A DNA stretch of 64,000 nt from Imhoffiella purpurea (GTDB lineage: Bacteria > Pseudomonadota > Gammaproteobacteria > Chromatiales > Chromatiaceae), in assembly GCF_000585215.1 (NCBI RefSeq), contig NZ_AONC01000023.1, forward strand, positions 1-64,000. The letters run 5' to 3'. The translations under genes and the position numbers were made by a program. Positions within the stretch are counted from its first letter, which is position 1. Each line of letters starts with the position of its first letter. The notes under the pieces were generated by a model. The model saw only the letters and a list, made by a program, of their open reading frames with translations. It made no database searches and was not told the DNA's origin. Below, in pieces: positions 18,835 through 27,004 of the stretch.

Positions 18835-19844
18835 TGCCGCAGGCGTCGTCCGAGATGCGAGGGCCGATAGCCGAAGTGCGACTGGAAGCAGGACGAGAAC
18901 CAGCCGAGGCTGGAATAGCCGACCGCCTGGGCGGCCTCCTGCACGCCATGGCCCTCCCGCTCGATGAGCCTGCGCGCATGCTCCAGGCGTTGCGCGCGGG
19001 CATAGACGCCGATCGTGGAGCCGAAGCGCTGGCGGAATCCGGTCTTGAGATAGCACTCGTTGAGCCCGACGCGGCGCGCCAGCTCCGCGATCGTCGGCGT
19101 GGCGGTCAAATCGGTATCGAGGATGTCCCTGGCCTCCTCGAGCGCGACCCGCAGGCGGCGGTCGCGTCGTTCCGCCGCCGTGAGCCCCGGCTCGCTGCCG
19201 TCGTCGGCGCGCAGCAGGCGGACGAGCAGATCGAGCGCGAGGGACTCGAATTCGAGCCGTTCGCAGAGATCGGTGGTGTCGAGGTGCAGCATGCGTCGAG
19301 CGATGAGGCGTGCGGATCGGCCGGTTCCGGGCAGCGCCTCGAAGGTGGGGCCGGATCGTCTCAGAGCCCTGCGCACGCTGGCGTTGATCGACTTGGGGGA
19401 TTCCTCGCGCCAGCTCTCCAGCAGGCTGTCCGAGACTTCGACCGTGATCGACTGGAGCCTCTCGCCCGGCGGCTGACAGTAGCGCATCGAGGGGAAGTGC
19501 CCGGAGTGGATCCAGATGCGGTCGGTGGAGATGCGCTCGCGCAGGCGCAGGTCCCGGATTTCGAGGTCGAAGTGGCCCGCGAGCAGAAGGCCCGCCCCGA
19601 AGACGGTTTCCGTGTCCTGATAGCTTCCGGCATGTGCCTGCTCCAGCCGATAGTCGCCGCGACCGGTCAGGAGCCCGTTGGCGAAGCAGAGATGCTCGAT
19701 TTGTCCCCCATCGTTCGCCAGTCTCAGCCGTTCGTGTCGATGCACCCCGGTGTGGGGACGTGGTGGGTCCTCCTCCTGGGACACCAGAGCGTCCAGGGAG
19801 GTGGATCGATACTGATCCAGGATCGAGTGCGCCGCTTCCGTCAT
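18831..19844 (-). CDS. AraC-family transcriptional regulator (PchR/YbtA-like)
   Basis: A 337-residue regulator with an N-terminal ligand-binding region and a C-terminal double helix-turn-helix (about residues 235-330) containing IAELARRVGLNECYLKTGFR and VQEAAQAVGYSSLGWFSSCF. The second helix-turn-helix motif is canonical AraC. The ATG at 19844 is chosen over one at 19886 because it has AGGGA 9 nt upstream and avoids overlapping the receptor gene. It sits directly after a receptor gene, as PchR/YbtA regulators do, so it probably activates uptake genes when ferric siderophore is sensed. The direct repeats at 11832 and 22997 are the best candidate targets. A paralogue lies at 23212-24219. Confidence 0.87.
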   Translation of the reverse strand: MTEAAHSILDQYRSTSLDALVSQEEDPPRPHTGVHRHERLRLANDGGQIEHLCFANGLLTGRGDYRLEQAHAGSYQDTETVFGAGLLLAGHFDLEIRDLRLRERISTDRIWIHSGHFPSMRYCQPPGERLQSITVEVSDSLLESWREESPKSINASVRRALRRSGPTFEALPGTGRSARLIARRMLHLDTTDLCERLEFESLALDLLVRLLRADDGSEPGLTAAERRDRRLRVALEEARDILDTDLTATPTIAELARRVGLNECYLKTGFRQRFGSTIGVYARAQRLEHARRLIEREGHGVQEAAQAVGYSSLGWFSSCFQSHFGYRPSHLGRRLRH

Positions 19845-19866
19845 CGTTCGAATCCCTATTGGTCGC

Positions 19867-21969
19867 TCAGAAGAGATAGCTGACACCGAGGCCGAGCGTG
19901 CGGTCGCGGCTGGGCATGCCGATATCGACCCCCGGGGCCAGGTAGTAGCCGTAGAGGTCGTAGCGCTCGTCGAGCAGATTGTCGGCCCAGAGATAGACCT
20001 CGGCGTCGCCGACCAGCAGGCCCAGGTGCAGGTCGATCTTGTGATAGGCGTCGAGGTCGAAGTGGTTCTGCGGATCGGCGGGACGCGAGCCGTTGTAGCG
20101 GTAGTCGATATGGGCGTTGAGCACCGGCGCCGAGAGTCCCCAGAAATCGTCCAGTGCCCTCTGATAACTGGCGTTGAGCAGACCGCTCCAGCGCGGCACG
20201 TCCGGCACCCGGTTGCCGGATTCGACGTCGCCGCCCTGCACCCCGGTGGCGTCGCTGGTGATGGTGGCGTCGATGTAGCTCAGTCCGCCCGAGAGCGAGA
20301 GTCCGCCGCCGACGCGCCAGGTACCTTGCAGCTCGGCGCCCAGGCTCTCGGTGTCGGCGTTGACCGCCTGGGTGGCCATGGTCGCGATCTCGTAGCCGAG
20401 CAGATGGTCGTCGGCGACGCTGTTGAAGAAGAGCGCGCCGCTCAGGTCGAAGCGGCCGTCCTCGGACTCGCTCTTGAAGCCGAGCTCGGCGGTGTTCACG
20501 ATCGCGGCCCGGTAGGGCTCGCTGTCGGCGGCCTGGGTCGCATAGTCGTTGAATCCGCCCGATTTGTAGCCGCGCGACAGGACGCCATAGACATTGGTCG
20601 CCGGGTTCAGCGCATAGGAGACGGCGACGCGGCCGGTGTCGTAGTTGTCGCTGAGCCGGCGGCTGTCAGAGGTCCGATGGCCGCTCGAATCCCTGTAGGT
20701 GGCCCCGTAGCGCTTGCGGTCCCAGGTGTGACGCCAGCCGCCGGTGACCTTGAAGGCATCGCCGAGCGGATAGGTGACCTCGCCGTAGACGGCGTCGCTG
20801 TGGGTGTCGAAGCGGCGGTCCTGGGCTTTGTCGTTGAGGTGATCGATCGAATCCAGGGTGCGTTTCGATCGGGTGACGTTGACGCCCATGACCCAAAAGA
20901 CCGGGGACTCGGGCAGGGACGACCAGCGCAGGTCCTGATTGAAGGTGTTCTTATCCGAGACGTCGCTGGCCGGGTACTCGATCCCATAGCCGTAGAGCGC
21001 CTGCATGACCTTGCGTCCGTACACCTTGTCGATCGAGAGATCCGACTGGCTGTAGGAGGTGACCGAGGTGATGCGGCTGTTCGCGAGGTCGTGCTGGATC
21101 TCGAGCGACTGGATGTCGAGCGTCTTCTCGTTGTCGTCGACCGAGCTGCGGGAGACGTCGACGCTCGGGTGATCGCCGTAGGGCATCAGCACGATCTGGG
21201 GGATCTGTCCGTTCATCTCCTGGTGCTGGACGCTCAGGAAGGACGAGGTGGCGGGGGCGATCTCCCACAGCAGCGAGCCGCGGAAGGCGAGGTCGCGCTG
21301 ATAGGTCACGGGATCGCCGGTCCGGTCGTTGTCGACCGGGTTGTCAGAGCCCGAGTTGCGCACCGCGAGCCGAGCCATGAGAGTCTCGGAGAGCGCGCCG
21401 CCGACGGCGGCCTCTTCGAGCTGCTGACCCTGCTGGCCGCCCTCGACGCGGAGATATCCCTCGCGCTCGCGCGTCGGACGGCGGCTGCGGATATTGATGG
21501 CGCCGGCCTCGCTGTTGCGTCCGAACAGGGTTCCTTGCGGCCCTTTCAGGATCTCGACCCGTTCGACGTCGAGCGTCGAGAGCGAGGCGTCGCGACCCGA
21601 GAGCGGAACGCTGTCCATATGGATGACCACCGAGCCGTCCTCGGCGTTGACCTGGTAGAGCGAGCCGACGCCGCGGATGCGGATGTTGGCGTCGCTCGCG
21701 CCGCCCGAGGAATTGACGTCGACGCCTGGCGTCTGTCTCAGGGCGTCCTCGAGCGTGACGAGACGTTGGGCCTCCAGATCCTCGCCGCTCAGGACGCTGA
21801 CGCTGAAGGGGACCTCCTTGGCCTCTTCCTCGCTGAGTCGTGCCGTCACCGTCACCGACTGCAGTTCCACGGCGGCCTCTTCGTCGGCCCAGGCGAGGCC
21901 CGGCATGGTGCTCGCCACAGCCGATGCGATCAGGCTGATAGAGAGCCATCTATGATTCGATTCTTGCAT
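19867..21969 (-). CDS. TonB-dependent outer-membrane receptor
   Basis: A 700-residue receptor: signal peptide (ISLIASAVASTMPGLAWA), TonB-box-like LQSVTVTARLSEE, plug with VEILKGPQGTLFGRNSEAG (about residues 130-150), then a barrel ending in SYLF. The ATG at 21969 precedes the signal peptide and has GGGGAA upstream; the longer frame to 22101 lacks any signal sequence. It lies 100 bp after the methyltransferase and 22 bp before the AraC gene on the same strand, so these three are probably one unit. It is the third of four receptors in the window. Confidence 0.9.
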   Translation of the reverse strand: MQESNHRWLSISLIASAVASTMPGLAWADEEAAVELQSVTVTARLSEEEAKEVPFSVSVLSGEDLEAQRLVTLEDALRQTPGVDVNSSGGASDANIRIRGVGSLYQVNAEDGSVVIHMDSVPLSGRDASLSTLDVERVEILKGPQGTLFGRNSEAGAINIRSRRPTREREGYLRVEGGQQGQQLEEAAVGGALSETLMARLAVRNSGSDNPVDNDRTGDPVTYQRDLAFRGSLLWEIAPATSSFLSVQHQEMNGQIPQIVLMPYGDHPSVDVSRSSVDDNEKTLDIQSLEIQHDLANSRITSVTSYSQSDLSIDKVYGRKVMQALYGYGIEYPASDVSDKNTFNQDLRWSSLPESPVFWVMGVNVTRSKRTLDSIDHLNDKAQDRRFDTHSDAVYGEVTYPLGDAFKVTGGWRHTWDRKRYGATYRDSSGHRTSDSRRLSDNYDTGRVAVSYALNPATNVYGVLSRGYKSGGFNDYATQAADSEPYRAAIVNTAELGFKSESEDGRFDLSGALFFNSVADDHLLGYEIATMATQAVNADTESLGAELQGTWRVGGGLSLSGGLSYIDATITSDATGVQGGDVESGNRVPDVPRWSGLLNASYQRALDDFWGLSAPVLNAHIDYRYNGSRPADPQNHFDLDAYHKIDLHLGLLVGDAEVYLWADNLLDERYDLYGYYLAPGVDIGMPSRDRTLGLGVSYLF

Positions 21970-22069
21970 GAGCGAAATTCCCCACGAATGCTGAAACAGG
22001 GCACGCACCGCCCGCCGGACACTGGGTGGGTGTCCGGTGCGAACGTGCGACTGGATGGTGAAGAGCGTT

Positions 22070-22897
22070 TCAGCCGTGCTCGGTATCCAAGGCGGCGACA
22101 TGGGCGATCCAGGGCATGATCTCGCGCAGCCCCGGGATTCGGGCCAGCAGCGGGACCAGCGACCAGGGGAAGATGCGGAATCGCCGATAGGGCATCATCC
22201 GGACGCATCCGATACGAGGGCTCCATGACCGCAGCAGTGGCTCCAGGTCGCTGTGGCCGACGCCCCAGGGCATCTCGGGAGCCCGGTAGTGCCGGGTTTT
22301 CTGGAGCCCGGACAGGGTCTTGCGCGAAAACCAGGGCGGGATGACGTCGAACATCAGCTCGACGTCGGGGAAACGGTCCAGGATCGCGGTCAGGAGGTGC
22401 CTCACCTCGGCTTCCTCGAAGTACATCAGGAGTCCCTGGGCCGTGACGAAGACCGGTCCGCTGGTCTCGACCGCGTCCATCCAGGAGAGATCGAGCGCGC
22501 TCCTGGGGACGAAACGGCAGCGCTCGTTGGGTGAGAGGAAGCGCTCGCGCACCGCGATGGCCTCTGGCACATCGACGCACAGCCAGCGCACCCGACCGTC
22601 GTCGATGCGCTGGAACTGGGTCTCCAGACCGCAGCCGAGCTCGACGACGGTGCCGCCGGGATGACGCTTCATCCAGTCGCCGACGACCTCGTCGAACATG
22701 ACCGAGCGGGTCGCGTGCGATCCGTCCGGGCGCCCGAAGCTGCGCTCGTAGTCGTAGTCGATGCTCGCGTAGATGCGCGCCGCCTCCTGATCGCGGATGA
22801 ATCCGTCGGGGCGTACGGCCTCGCTCCCGCGGTTGTGCAGGGTCCAGAGCATGGTTTCGGGAATGCCGGTCAGTTCGCTCATCGCAGGGCTCGTCAT
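22070..22897 (-). CDS. SAM-dependent methyltransferase of the LCM/PPM1 type
   Basis: A 275-residue protein with motif I VVELGCGLETQFQRI (about residues 85-100), the acidic residue after motif II in LCVDVP, and GLLMYFEEAEV, all typical of the leucine-carboxyl-methyltransferase-like (PF04072) family, many of which are O-methyltransferases. It is the first gene of the methyltransferase, receptor, AraC unit, under the composite Fur/AraC-like promoter. It may modify a siderophore or its breakdown product, but no synthetase is nearby, so the substrate is unknown. The start is uncertain: ATG at 22897 or 22882, or TTG at 22909. Confidence 0.78.
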   Translation of the reverse strand: MTSPAMSELTGIPETMLWTLHNRGSEAVRPDGFIRDQEAARIYASIDYDYERSFGRPDGSHATRSVMFDEVVGDWMKRHPGGTVVELGCGLETQFQRIDDGRVRWLCVDVPEAIAVRERFLSPNERCRFVPRSALDLSWMDAVETSGPVFVTAQGLLMYFEEAEVRHLLTAILDRFPDVELMFDVIPPWFSRKTLSGLQKTRHYRAPEMPWGVGHSDLEPLLRSWSPRIGCVRMMPYRRFRIFPWSLVPLLARIPGLREIMPWIAHVAALDTEHG

Positions 22898-22958
22898 CCA
22901 ATGGTTCAAGCGGTCGACTGGAGTGCTCGGTCCATGAAGGAGCCGATCACTCGATGCA

Positions 22959-22977
22959 GATGCTCATTATTCTTATC
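22959..22977. promoter_or_regulatory. Fur-box-like site before the methyltransferase gene
   Basis: Read on the minus strand, GATAAGAATAATGAGCATC matches the 19-bp Fur consensus GATAATGATAATCATTATC at 13-14 positions. It is about 60 bp upstream of the methyltransferase start and adjacent to the AraC-type direct repeats, matching the layout at the ABC promoter. Confidence 0.55.
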
Positions 22978-22996
22978 TGCGGTAGCCGGCCCTGCT

Positions 22997-23028
22997 CGGA
23001 ACGGGAAAATGATCGCTCGGATCGGGAA
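22997..23028. promoter_or_regulatory. Candidate AraC-type operator: direct repeats 21 bp apart
   Basis: CGGAACGGGAA at 22997 and GGATCGGGAA at 23019 repeat with a 21-bp period, the second copy in the window of the element at 11832-11864. In both places the repeats lie upstream of a Fur-like site and drive a minus-strand unit. Confidence 0.6.
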
Positions 23029-23063
23029 AAGTCGGCATCGGCCGGACTCGGATCGGAGCTGCT

Positions 23064-23194
23064 GAACCGCAAAGGACGCAAAGCGCGCGAAGGTTTTCGA
23101 TCGATCGCCAGGGAACGCATGCCTTCCCGGAAAGCGAGCCGGGAACGCAAGGCAAGCATTCGTGTCCTTTGCGTATTTCGCGTCTATGCGGTTC
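23064..23194. repeat. 131-bp inverted-repeat element (MITE-like)
   Basis: The left end begins GAACCGCAAAGGACGCAAAG and the right end, reverse-complemented, begins GAACCGCATAGACGCGAAA; the outer 10-12 bp match closely and the inner parts imperfectly. The centre has further short repeats (GGGAACGCA twice). Repeats of the type ACCGCAAAGGACGCAAAG are common interspersed elements in bacterial genomes. It carries no ORF of its own and lies between the methyltransferase promoter and the end of the AraC gene. Confidence 0.6.
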
Positions 23195-23211
23195 CGATTC
23201 CGAACCTGGAA

Positions 23212-24219
23212 TCAGGCGCTTCGGACGAGGTGGGACGGCAGGCAGCCGAACTGGGAACGGAAGTTGGACGCGAACCAGCCGAGGTTGGTGAAGCCGACCG
23301 CGAAGGCGGCCTCCTGCACGCCGTGCCCCTCGCGCTCGATGAGCCGGCGCGCCTGCTCTAGGCGCCGCTGGCGCGAATAGGCGCCGATCGTGGTCCCGAA
23401 GCGATCGCGGAAGCCGGCCTTGAGGTAGCACTCGTTGAGTCCGACGCGGCGTCCGAGCTCGGTGATCGTCGGCGGCGAGGCCCATTCGGCGTCGAGGATG
23501 TCGCGGGCCTCGTCGAGCGCGACGCGCAGCCGGCGCTCGCGCCGCTCGGCCGGGGTGAGATCGGCCGAGGCGCCGTCCTCGACCCGAAGCAATGCGGCCA
23601 GCATATCCAGTGCCAAGGATTCGAATTGAAGGCGTCCGCAGAGGCTGGAGGTGTCGACCTGCAGCATCCGCCTGCCGATTGCACGCAACGCCCGGTGCGT
23701 CCCGGGCAAGGGACGGAGCAGGGGAGCCGAGTGCGTTAGCGCCGCGCGAATACCCGGATTGAGCGCCTTCGGCGCCTCCTCGCGCCAGCCCTCCAGCAGT
23801 GCGGCGGGGACATCGATCGAGACCCCGCAGCAGTGCTGATCGGCCGGCTGGGCATAGTGCAAGGAACCGATGTGTCCGGATCGAATCCAGGTCTGACTCC
23901 CGGAGATCCGTTCACGGAAGCCGAGATCCGGGATCTCGAGATCGAAGGATCCTCCGAGCATCAGGCTGGCCCCGAAGAAGGTTTCCATCCCCCGATAGGT
24001 CGCCGAATGCCCGCGGCCGAGCCGGTAGTCGCCGCGCCCGGCGAGAAGTCCGTTCGAGAAGAGCAGGTGCTCCATGTAGCCCTTGCCGTCGACGACCTTC
24101 AGCAGCATGTGGCGCTGCAGTCCCGCCTGGCCGTCCGGCGGACCCTCGGAGCGGAAGAGCGCGTCTTCCAGGAAGGATGCCCTGTATTGATCCAGCATTG
24201 AGGCCGCCGTGTTTTCCAT
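23212..24219 (-). CDS. AraC-family transcriptional regulator (PchR/YbtA-like), second paralogue
   Basis: A 335-residue regulator clearly paralogous to the one at 18831-19844 over its whole length: LGRRVGLNECYLKAGFR and VQEAAFAVGFTNLGWF mark the C-terminal double helix-turn-helix, and the N-terminal half shares SMLDQYR, LAGRGDYRL and RERISG segments. It is monocistronic and divergent from the MFS gene, with a Fur-box-like site just upstream of its start. Two such paralogues in one island suggests each recognises a different ligand, or that one is a spare copy. Confidence 0.86.
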   Translation of the reverse strand: MENTAASMLDQYRASFLEDALFRSEGPPDGQAGLQRHMLLKVVDGKGYMEHLLFSNGLLAGRGDYRLGRGHSATYRGMETFFGASLMLGGSFDLEIPDLGFRERISGSQTWIRSGHIGSLHYAQPADQHCCGVSIDVPAALLEGWREEAPKALNPGIRAALTHSAPLLRPLPGTHRALRAIGRRMLQVDTSSLCGRLQFESLALDMLAALLRVEDGASADLTPAERRERRLRVALDEARDILDAEWASPPTITELGRRVGLNECYLKAGFRDRFGTTIGAYSRQRRLEQARRLIEREGHGVQEAAFAVGFTNLGWFASNFRSQFGCLPSHLVRSA

Positions 24220-24241
24220 CGATTTGGTGCGTAGAATTTAA

Positions 24242-24260
24242 GCAAATAAGAATCATTATC
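24242..24260. promoter_or_regulatory. Fur-box-like site in the AraC/MFS divergent region
   Basis: Read on the minus strand, GATAATGATTCTTATTTGC matches GATAATGATAATCATTATC at 14 of 19 positions, with a perfect first half. It is 23 bp upstream of the AraC start. The 387-bp divergent region (24220-24606) otherwise holds an AT-rich tract near 24290-24340 and no gene that I can support. Confidence 0.6.
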
Positions 24261-24606
24261 TGTAATGATCCCGCCGCTTGTCATCCTTCCTTCTTGGTTT
24301 TTTGCAGCCTCTTGTTTGAACGAACAATTTTTGCTCGCTCATCCGATTTTCCAGTCCGCACTTCCGATGGGCCGGTGCCGAACCACGTTCCTGATCGAGA
24401 TGTCCGCGCGCCGGTTGTCGGCCGGCCGGATCCATCCGAATAGTGGCATAATTCATAGGGCCATCAGGCGATGCCGTCCTGCATGGATGGCGGCGCTTCC
24501 TCTCAGAAAGCATCCCGAAGGTCCCCATAGGTCGGGTCCGTGTCCATCGCGGGCCGAGGTACCTCTGTCTTCGGCCGATGTGCGCGAACGAGACCGGTAC
24601 GATCGA

Positions 24607-26010
24607 ATGAATCCAGCTGTCGAATCCCATTCACCCAGCCGAGACACCCTGCCCACGAGCCAGGCGATCGAAGCGCTCTACAACCGTATCACCGGAGATG
24701 AGGATGCGCGGGTCTGCAAGGATATCCCCGAGAATGCCTGCAACGACCAGCCGCACAATTTCTTCGCCTACCTGGGAGCCAACCTGTTCTCCAAGGTCGC
24801 GGACGAGATCGCCAGCGCCAAGCTCGTGATCCCCTGGCTCTTCGGTGCCTTGGGCGTGCCGGCGACCTTCACCGCATTGCTGGTGCCGATTCGCGAGGCC
24901 GGGGTGCTGGTGCCGCAGCTGGCCGTGGCCGCCTCGGTGCGGCGCCTGGCCGTTCGCAAGGGCGTCTGGCTGCTGGGCGCCCTGTTGTCGGCCCTGAGTC
25001 TCTTCGGCATGGCCTTCGTCGCCATGACGCTCGACGGCATCGCGGCGGGGGCTGGGATCCTGCTGATGCTGGCGGTCTTCAGCCTGTCGCGCGGTCTCTG
25101 CTCGGTGTCCGCCAAGGACGTGCTCGGCAAGACGGTGTCCAAGAGCCGCCGAGGCGCGCTCATGGGCTGGAGCGCGAGTCTGGCCGGTCTCGCGGTGCTC
25201 GGGATCGGTCTCGGGCTCGGCACCATGGATCTCCAAGGGGGCGGTCTGCGCGTCTTCGCCGGTCTGCTGGCCGCCGCAGGTCTGATGTGGATCCTGGCCG
25301 CGCTGCTGTTCGCCACGATCCGCGAGCAGCCGGGCGCGACGGAAGGGGGCGGGAATGCGCTCGCCCTGGCCCTCGTGCAGCTGAGGCTCGTCCGTGACGA
25401 TCTCCCGTTCCGGCGCTTCATGATCGCCAGGAGTCTGCTGCTGTCGGTGGCGCTCGCTTCGCCCTTCTACGTGCTCTTCGCGCAGCAGGAGGCCGACGCC
25501 GGGCTGCTGGGGCTCGGGGGTCTGATCGTCGCCAACGGGCTGGCCGCGAGTCTGTCCTCTCCCTTCTGGGGCTATCTCGGGGATCGCACGAGCCGTGTGG
25601 TCATGGCCGGTGCCGCGGCGGGCGCCGGCCTGCTCGGTCTCTTCACCTTCGCCGCGGCGGCATTCGGCTGGACCCTGGCGACCAGCGAGCTCGGACTCGC
25701 GGCGATCTTCCTCGTCCTCAACGTCATGCACGGCGGCGTGCGGCTCGGGCGCAAACTGTATCTCGTCGACATGTCGACGGGCGAGAACCGCGCCGCATAC
25801 GTGGCCGTCTCCAATACACTGATCGGGGTCCTGATGCTGGCGGGAGGTCTGATCGGGCTGATCGGCGACTGGCTCGGGAGCGCGGCGACCATCCTGATGC
25901 TCGGGCTGCTGTCGCTGATGGCGGCCTTCTATGCGCTGAGCTTGCCCGACGTCAGCACGGACCTTCCAGCTGTGCAACCCAGCGCAGAACCTCCGCGACC
26001 GCCGCGATGA
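24607..26010 (+). CDS. MFS transporter
   Basis: A 467-residue membrane protein with about 12 hydrophobic helices after an N-terminal soluble stretch of some 60 residues (IPENACNDQPHNFF), and an MFS-type loop with GYLGDRTSRVVMAG between helices 8 and 9. The ATG at 24607 is chosen because the frame upstream has no family character. Its context with Fur-like sites and receptors recalls YbtX-type MFS proteins in siderophore loci, but the substrate and direction are unknown. Its last 59 bases overlap the end of the convergent sctU gene, marking the island/T3SS boundary. Confidence 0.75.
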   Translation: MNPAVESHSPSRDTLPTSQAIEALYNRITGDEDARVCKDIPENACNDQPHNFFAYLGANLFSKVADEIASAKLVIPWLFGALGVPATFTALLVPIREAGVLVPQLAVAASVRRLAVRKGVWLLGALLSALSLFGMAFVAMTLDGIAAGAGILLMLAVFSLSRGLCSVSAKDVLGKTVSKSRRGALMGWSASLAGLAVLGIGLGLGTMDLQGGGLRVFAGLLAAAGLMWILAALLFATIREQPGATEGGGNALALALVQLRLVRDDLPFRRFMIARSLLLSVALASPFYVLFAQQEADAGLLGLGGLIVANGLAASLSSPFWGYLGDRTSRVVMAGAAAGAGLLGLFTFAAAAFGWTLATSELGLAAIFLVLNVMHGGVRLGRKLYLVDMSTGENRAAYVAVSNTLIGVLMLAGGLIGLIGDWLGSAATILMLGLLSLMAAFYALSLPDVSTDLPAVQPSAEPPRPPR

Positions 26011-27004
26011 GGTCGCTCGGGATGTACTGGTCCACCTTCGACTGTTCGTGGAGCGCGCGGGCGAGTGGGACGTTCTCCATGACCGGGATGCCTTCCTGAC
26101 GCGCGATCTCGATGATGCGCTGGGCCATCAGGTTCTCGCCCTTGGCGCGCACCACCGGCAAGGGTGTCTCGCCCTCGCGGTATTCGAGGGCGATGGCGAT
26201 GCGCGTCGGGTTGGTCACCACCACCGTCGAGCGCTTCACGGCATTGACCGTGTTCTGCATCATCAGCTCCTGGTGCAGATGGCGGCGCTTGCCCTTGATG
26301 CGCGGATCGCCCTCCATTTCCTTGTACTCCTGTTTGACCTCTTGCTTGGACATGCGCATCTCCTTGGTGAACTGGAAACGCTGGAAGGCGAAGTCGGCGG
26401 CGGCGACGATGACGAAGCCCAGGCCGGCATAGATCATCAGATCCAGCATCAGGTGTCCCAGCAGACGCGGCACGCAGCCGATCCCGCATGCCGGCAGCTT
26501 GACCAGATCGGCAAGGTTGTGCCGGATCATCTGGTAGAAGAGGATCGTCAGCAGGGCGATCTTGAGGAGCGACTTCAGCAGCTCGATCAGATTCTTGAGC
26601 GAGAAGATCTTCTTGATCCCCTGGGCGGGATTGAGTTTGCCGAGGTCGGGCTTCAGCGACTCGAAGGCGAGCAGGAATCCGAACTGGCCCAGATGCGCCA
26701 TGACCGCCACCACCACGGCCAGCAGCAGGGGCGGCGCGATCAGCTGGAAGAACAGGACGATGAGCCCATCGAAGGTCTGCTCCAGCGCGTGGTAGAAGGG
26801 CAGGCCGGCATCCGTGTAGGTGGTCGGCAGCAGGATCAGGGTCTGGAACCGGTCCAGGTAGAAGCCGCCAACGCCCCACAGGAGCGCGAACATCAGGATC
26901 ATCAGGGCGGCCGAGACGACGTCCTTGCTGGACGAGACCTGGCCCTTCTTGCGGGCGTCCCGCAGTTTCTTCGCGGTGGGTTTCTCGGTCTTCTCGCCGG
27001 TCAC
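25952..27004 (-). CDS. sctU: Type III secretion export apparatus switch protein SctU
   Basis: A 350-residue YscU/FlhB homologue: four membrane helices (about residues 30-205), then a cytosolic domain with the autocleavage site. The motif at residues 265-268 reads NPTR instead of the usual NPTH. In the family, cleavage between Asn and Pro permits the switch from needle to translocator secretion. The GTG start overlaps the sctT stop (GTGA), giving translational coupling. It is the last gene of the leftward T3SS arm and ends inside the convergent MFS gene. Confidence 0.95.
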   Translation of the reverse strand: MTGEKTEKPTAKKLRDARKKGQVSSSKDVVSAALMILMFALLWGVGGFYLDRFQTLILLPTTYTDAGLPFYHALEQTFDGLIVLFFQLIAPPLLLAVVVAVMAHLGQFGFLLAFESLKPDLGKLNPAQGIKKIFSLKNLIELLKSLLKIALLTILFYQMIRHNLADLVKLPACGIGCVPRLLGHLMLDLMIYAGLGFVIVAAADFAFQRFQFTKEMRMSKQEVKQEYKEMEGDPRIKGKRRHLHQELMMQNTVNAVKRSTVVVTNPTRIAIALEYREGETPLPVVRAKGENLMAQRIIEIARQEGIPVMENVPLARALHEQSKVDQYIPSDLIAAVAEVLRWVAQLEGPC

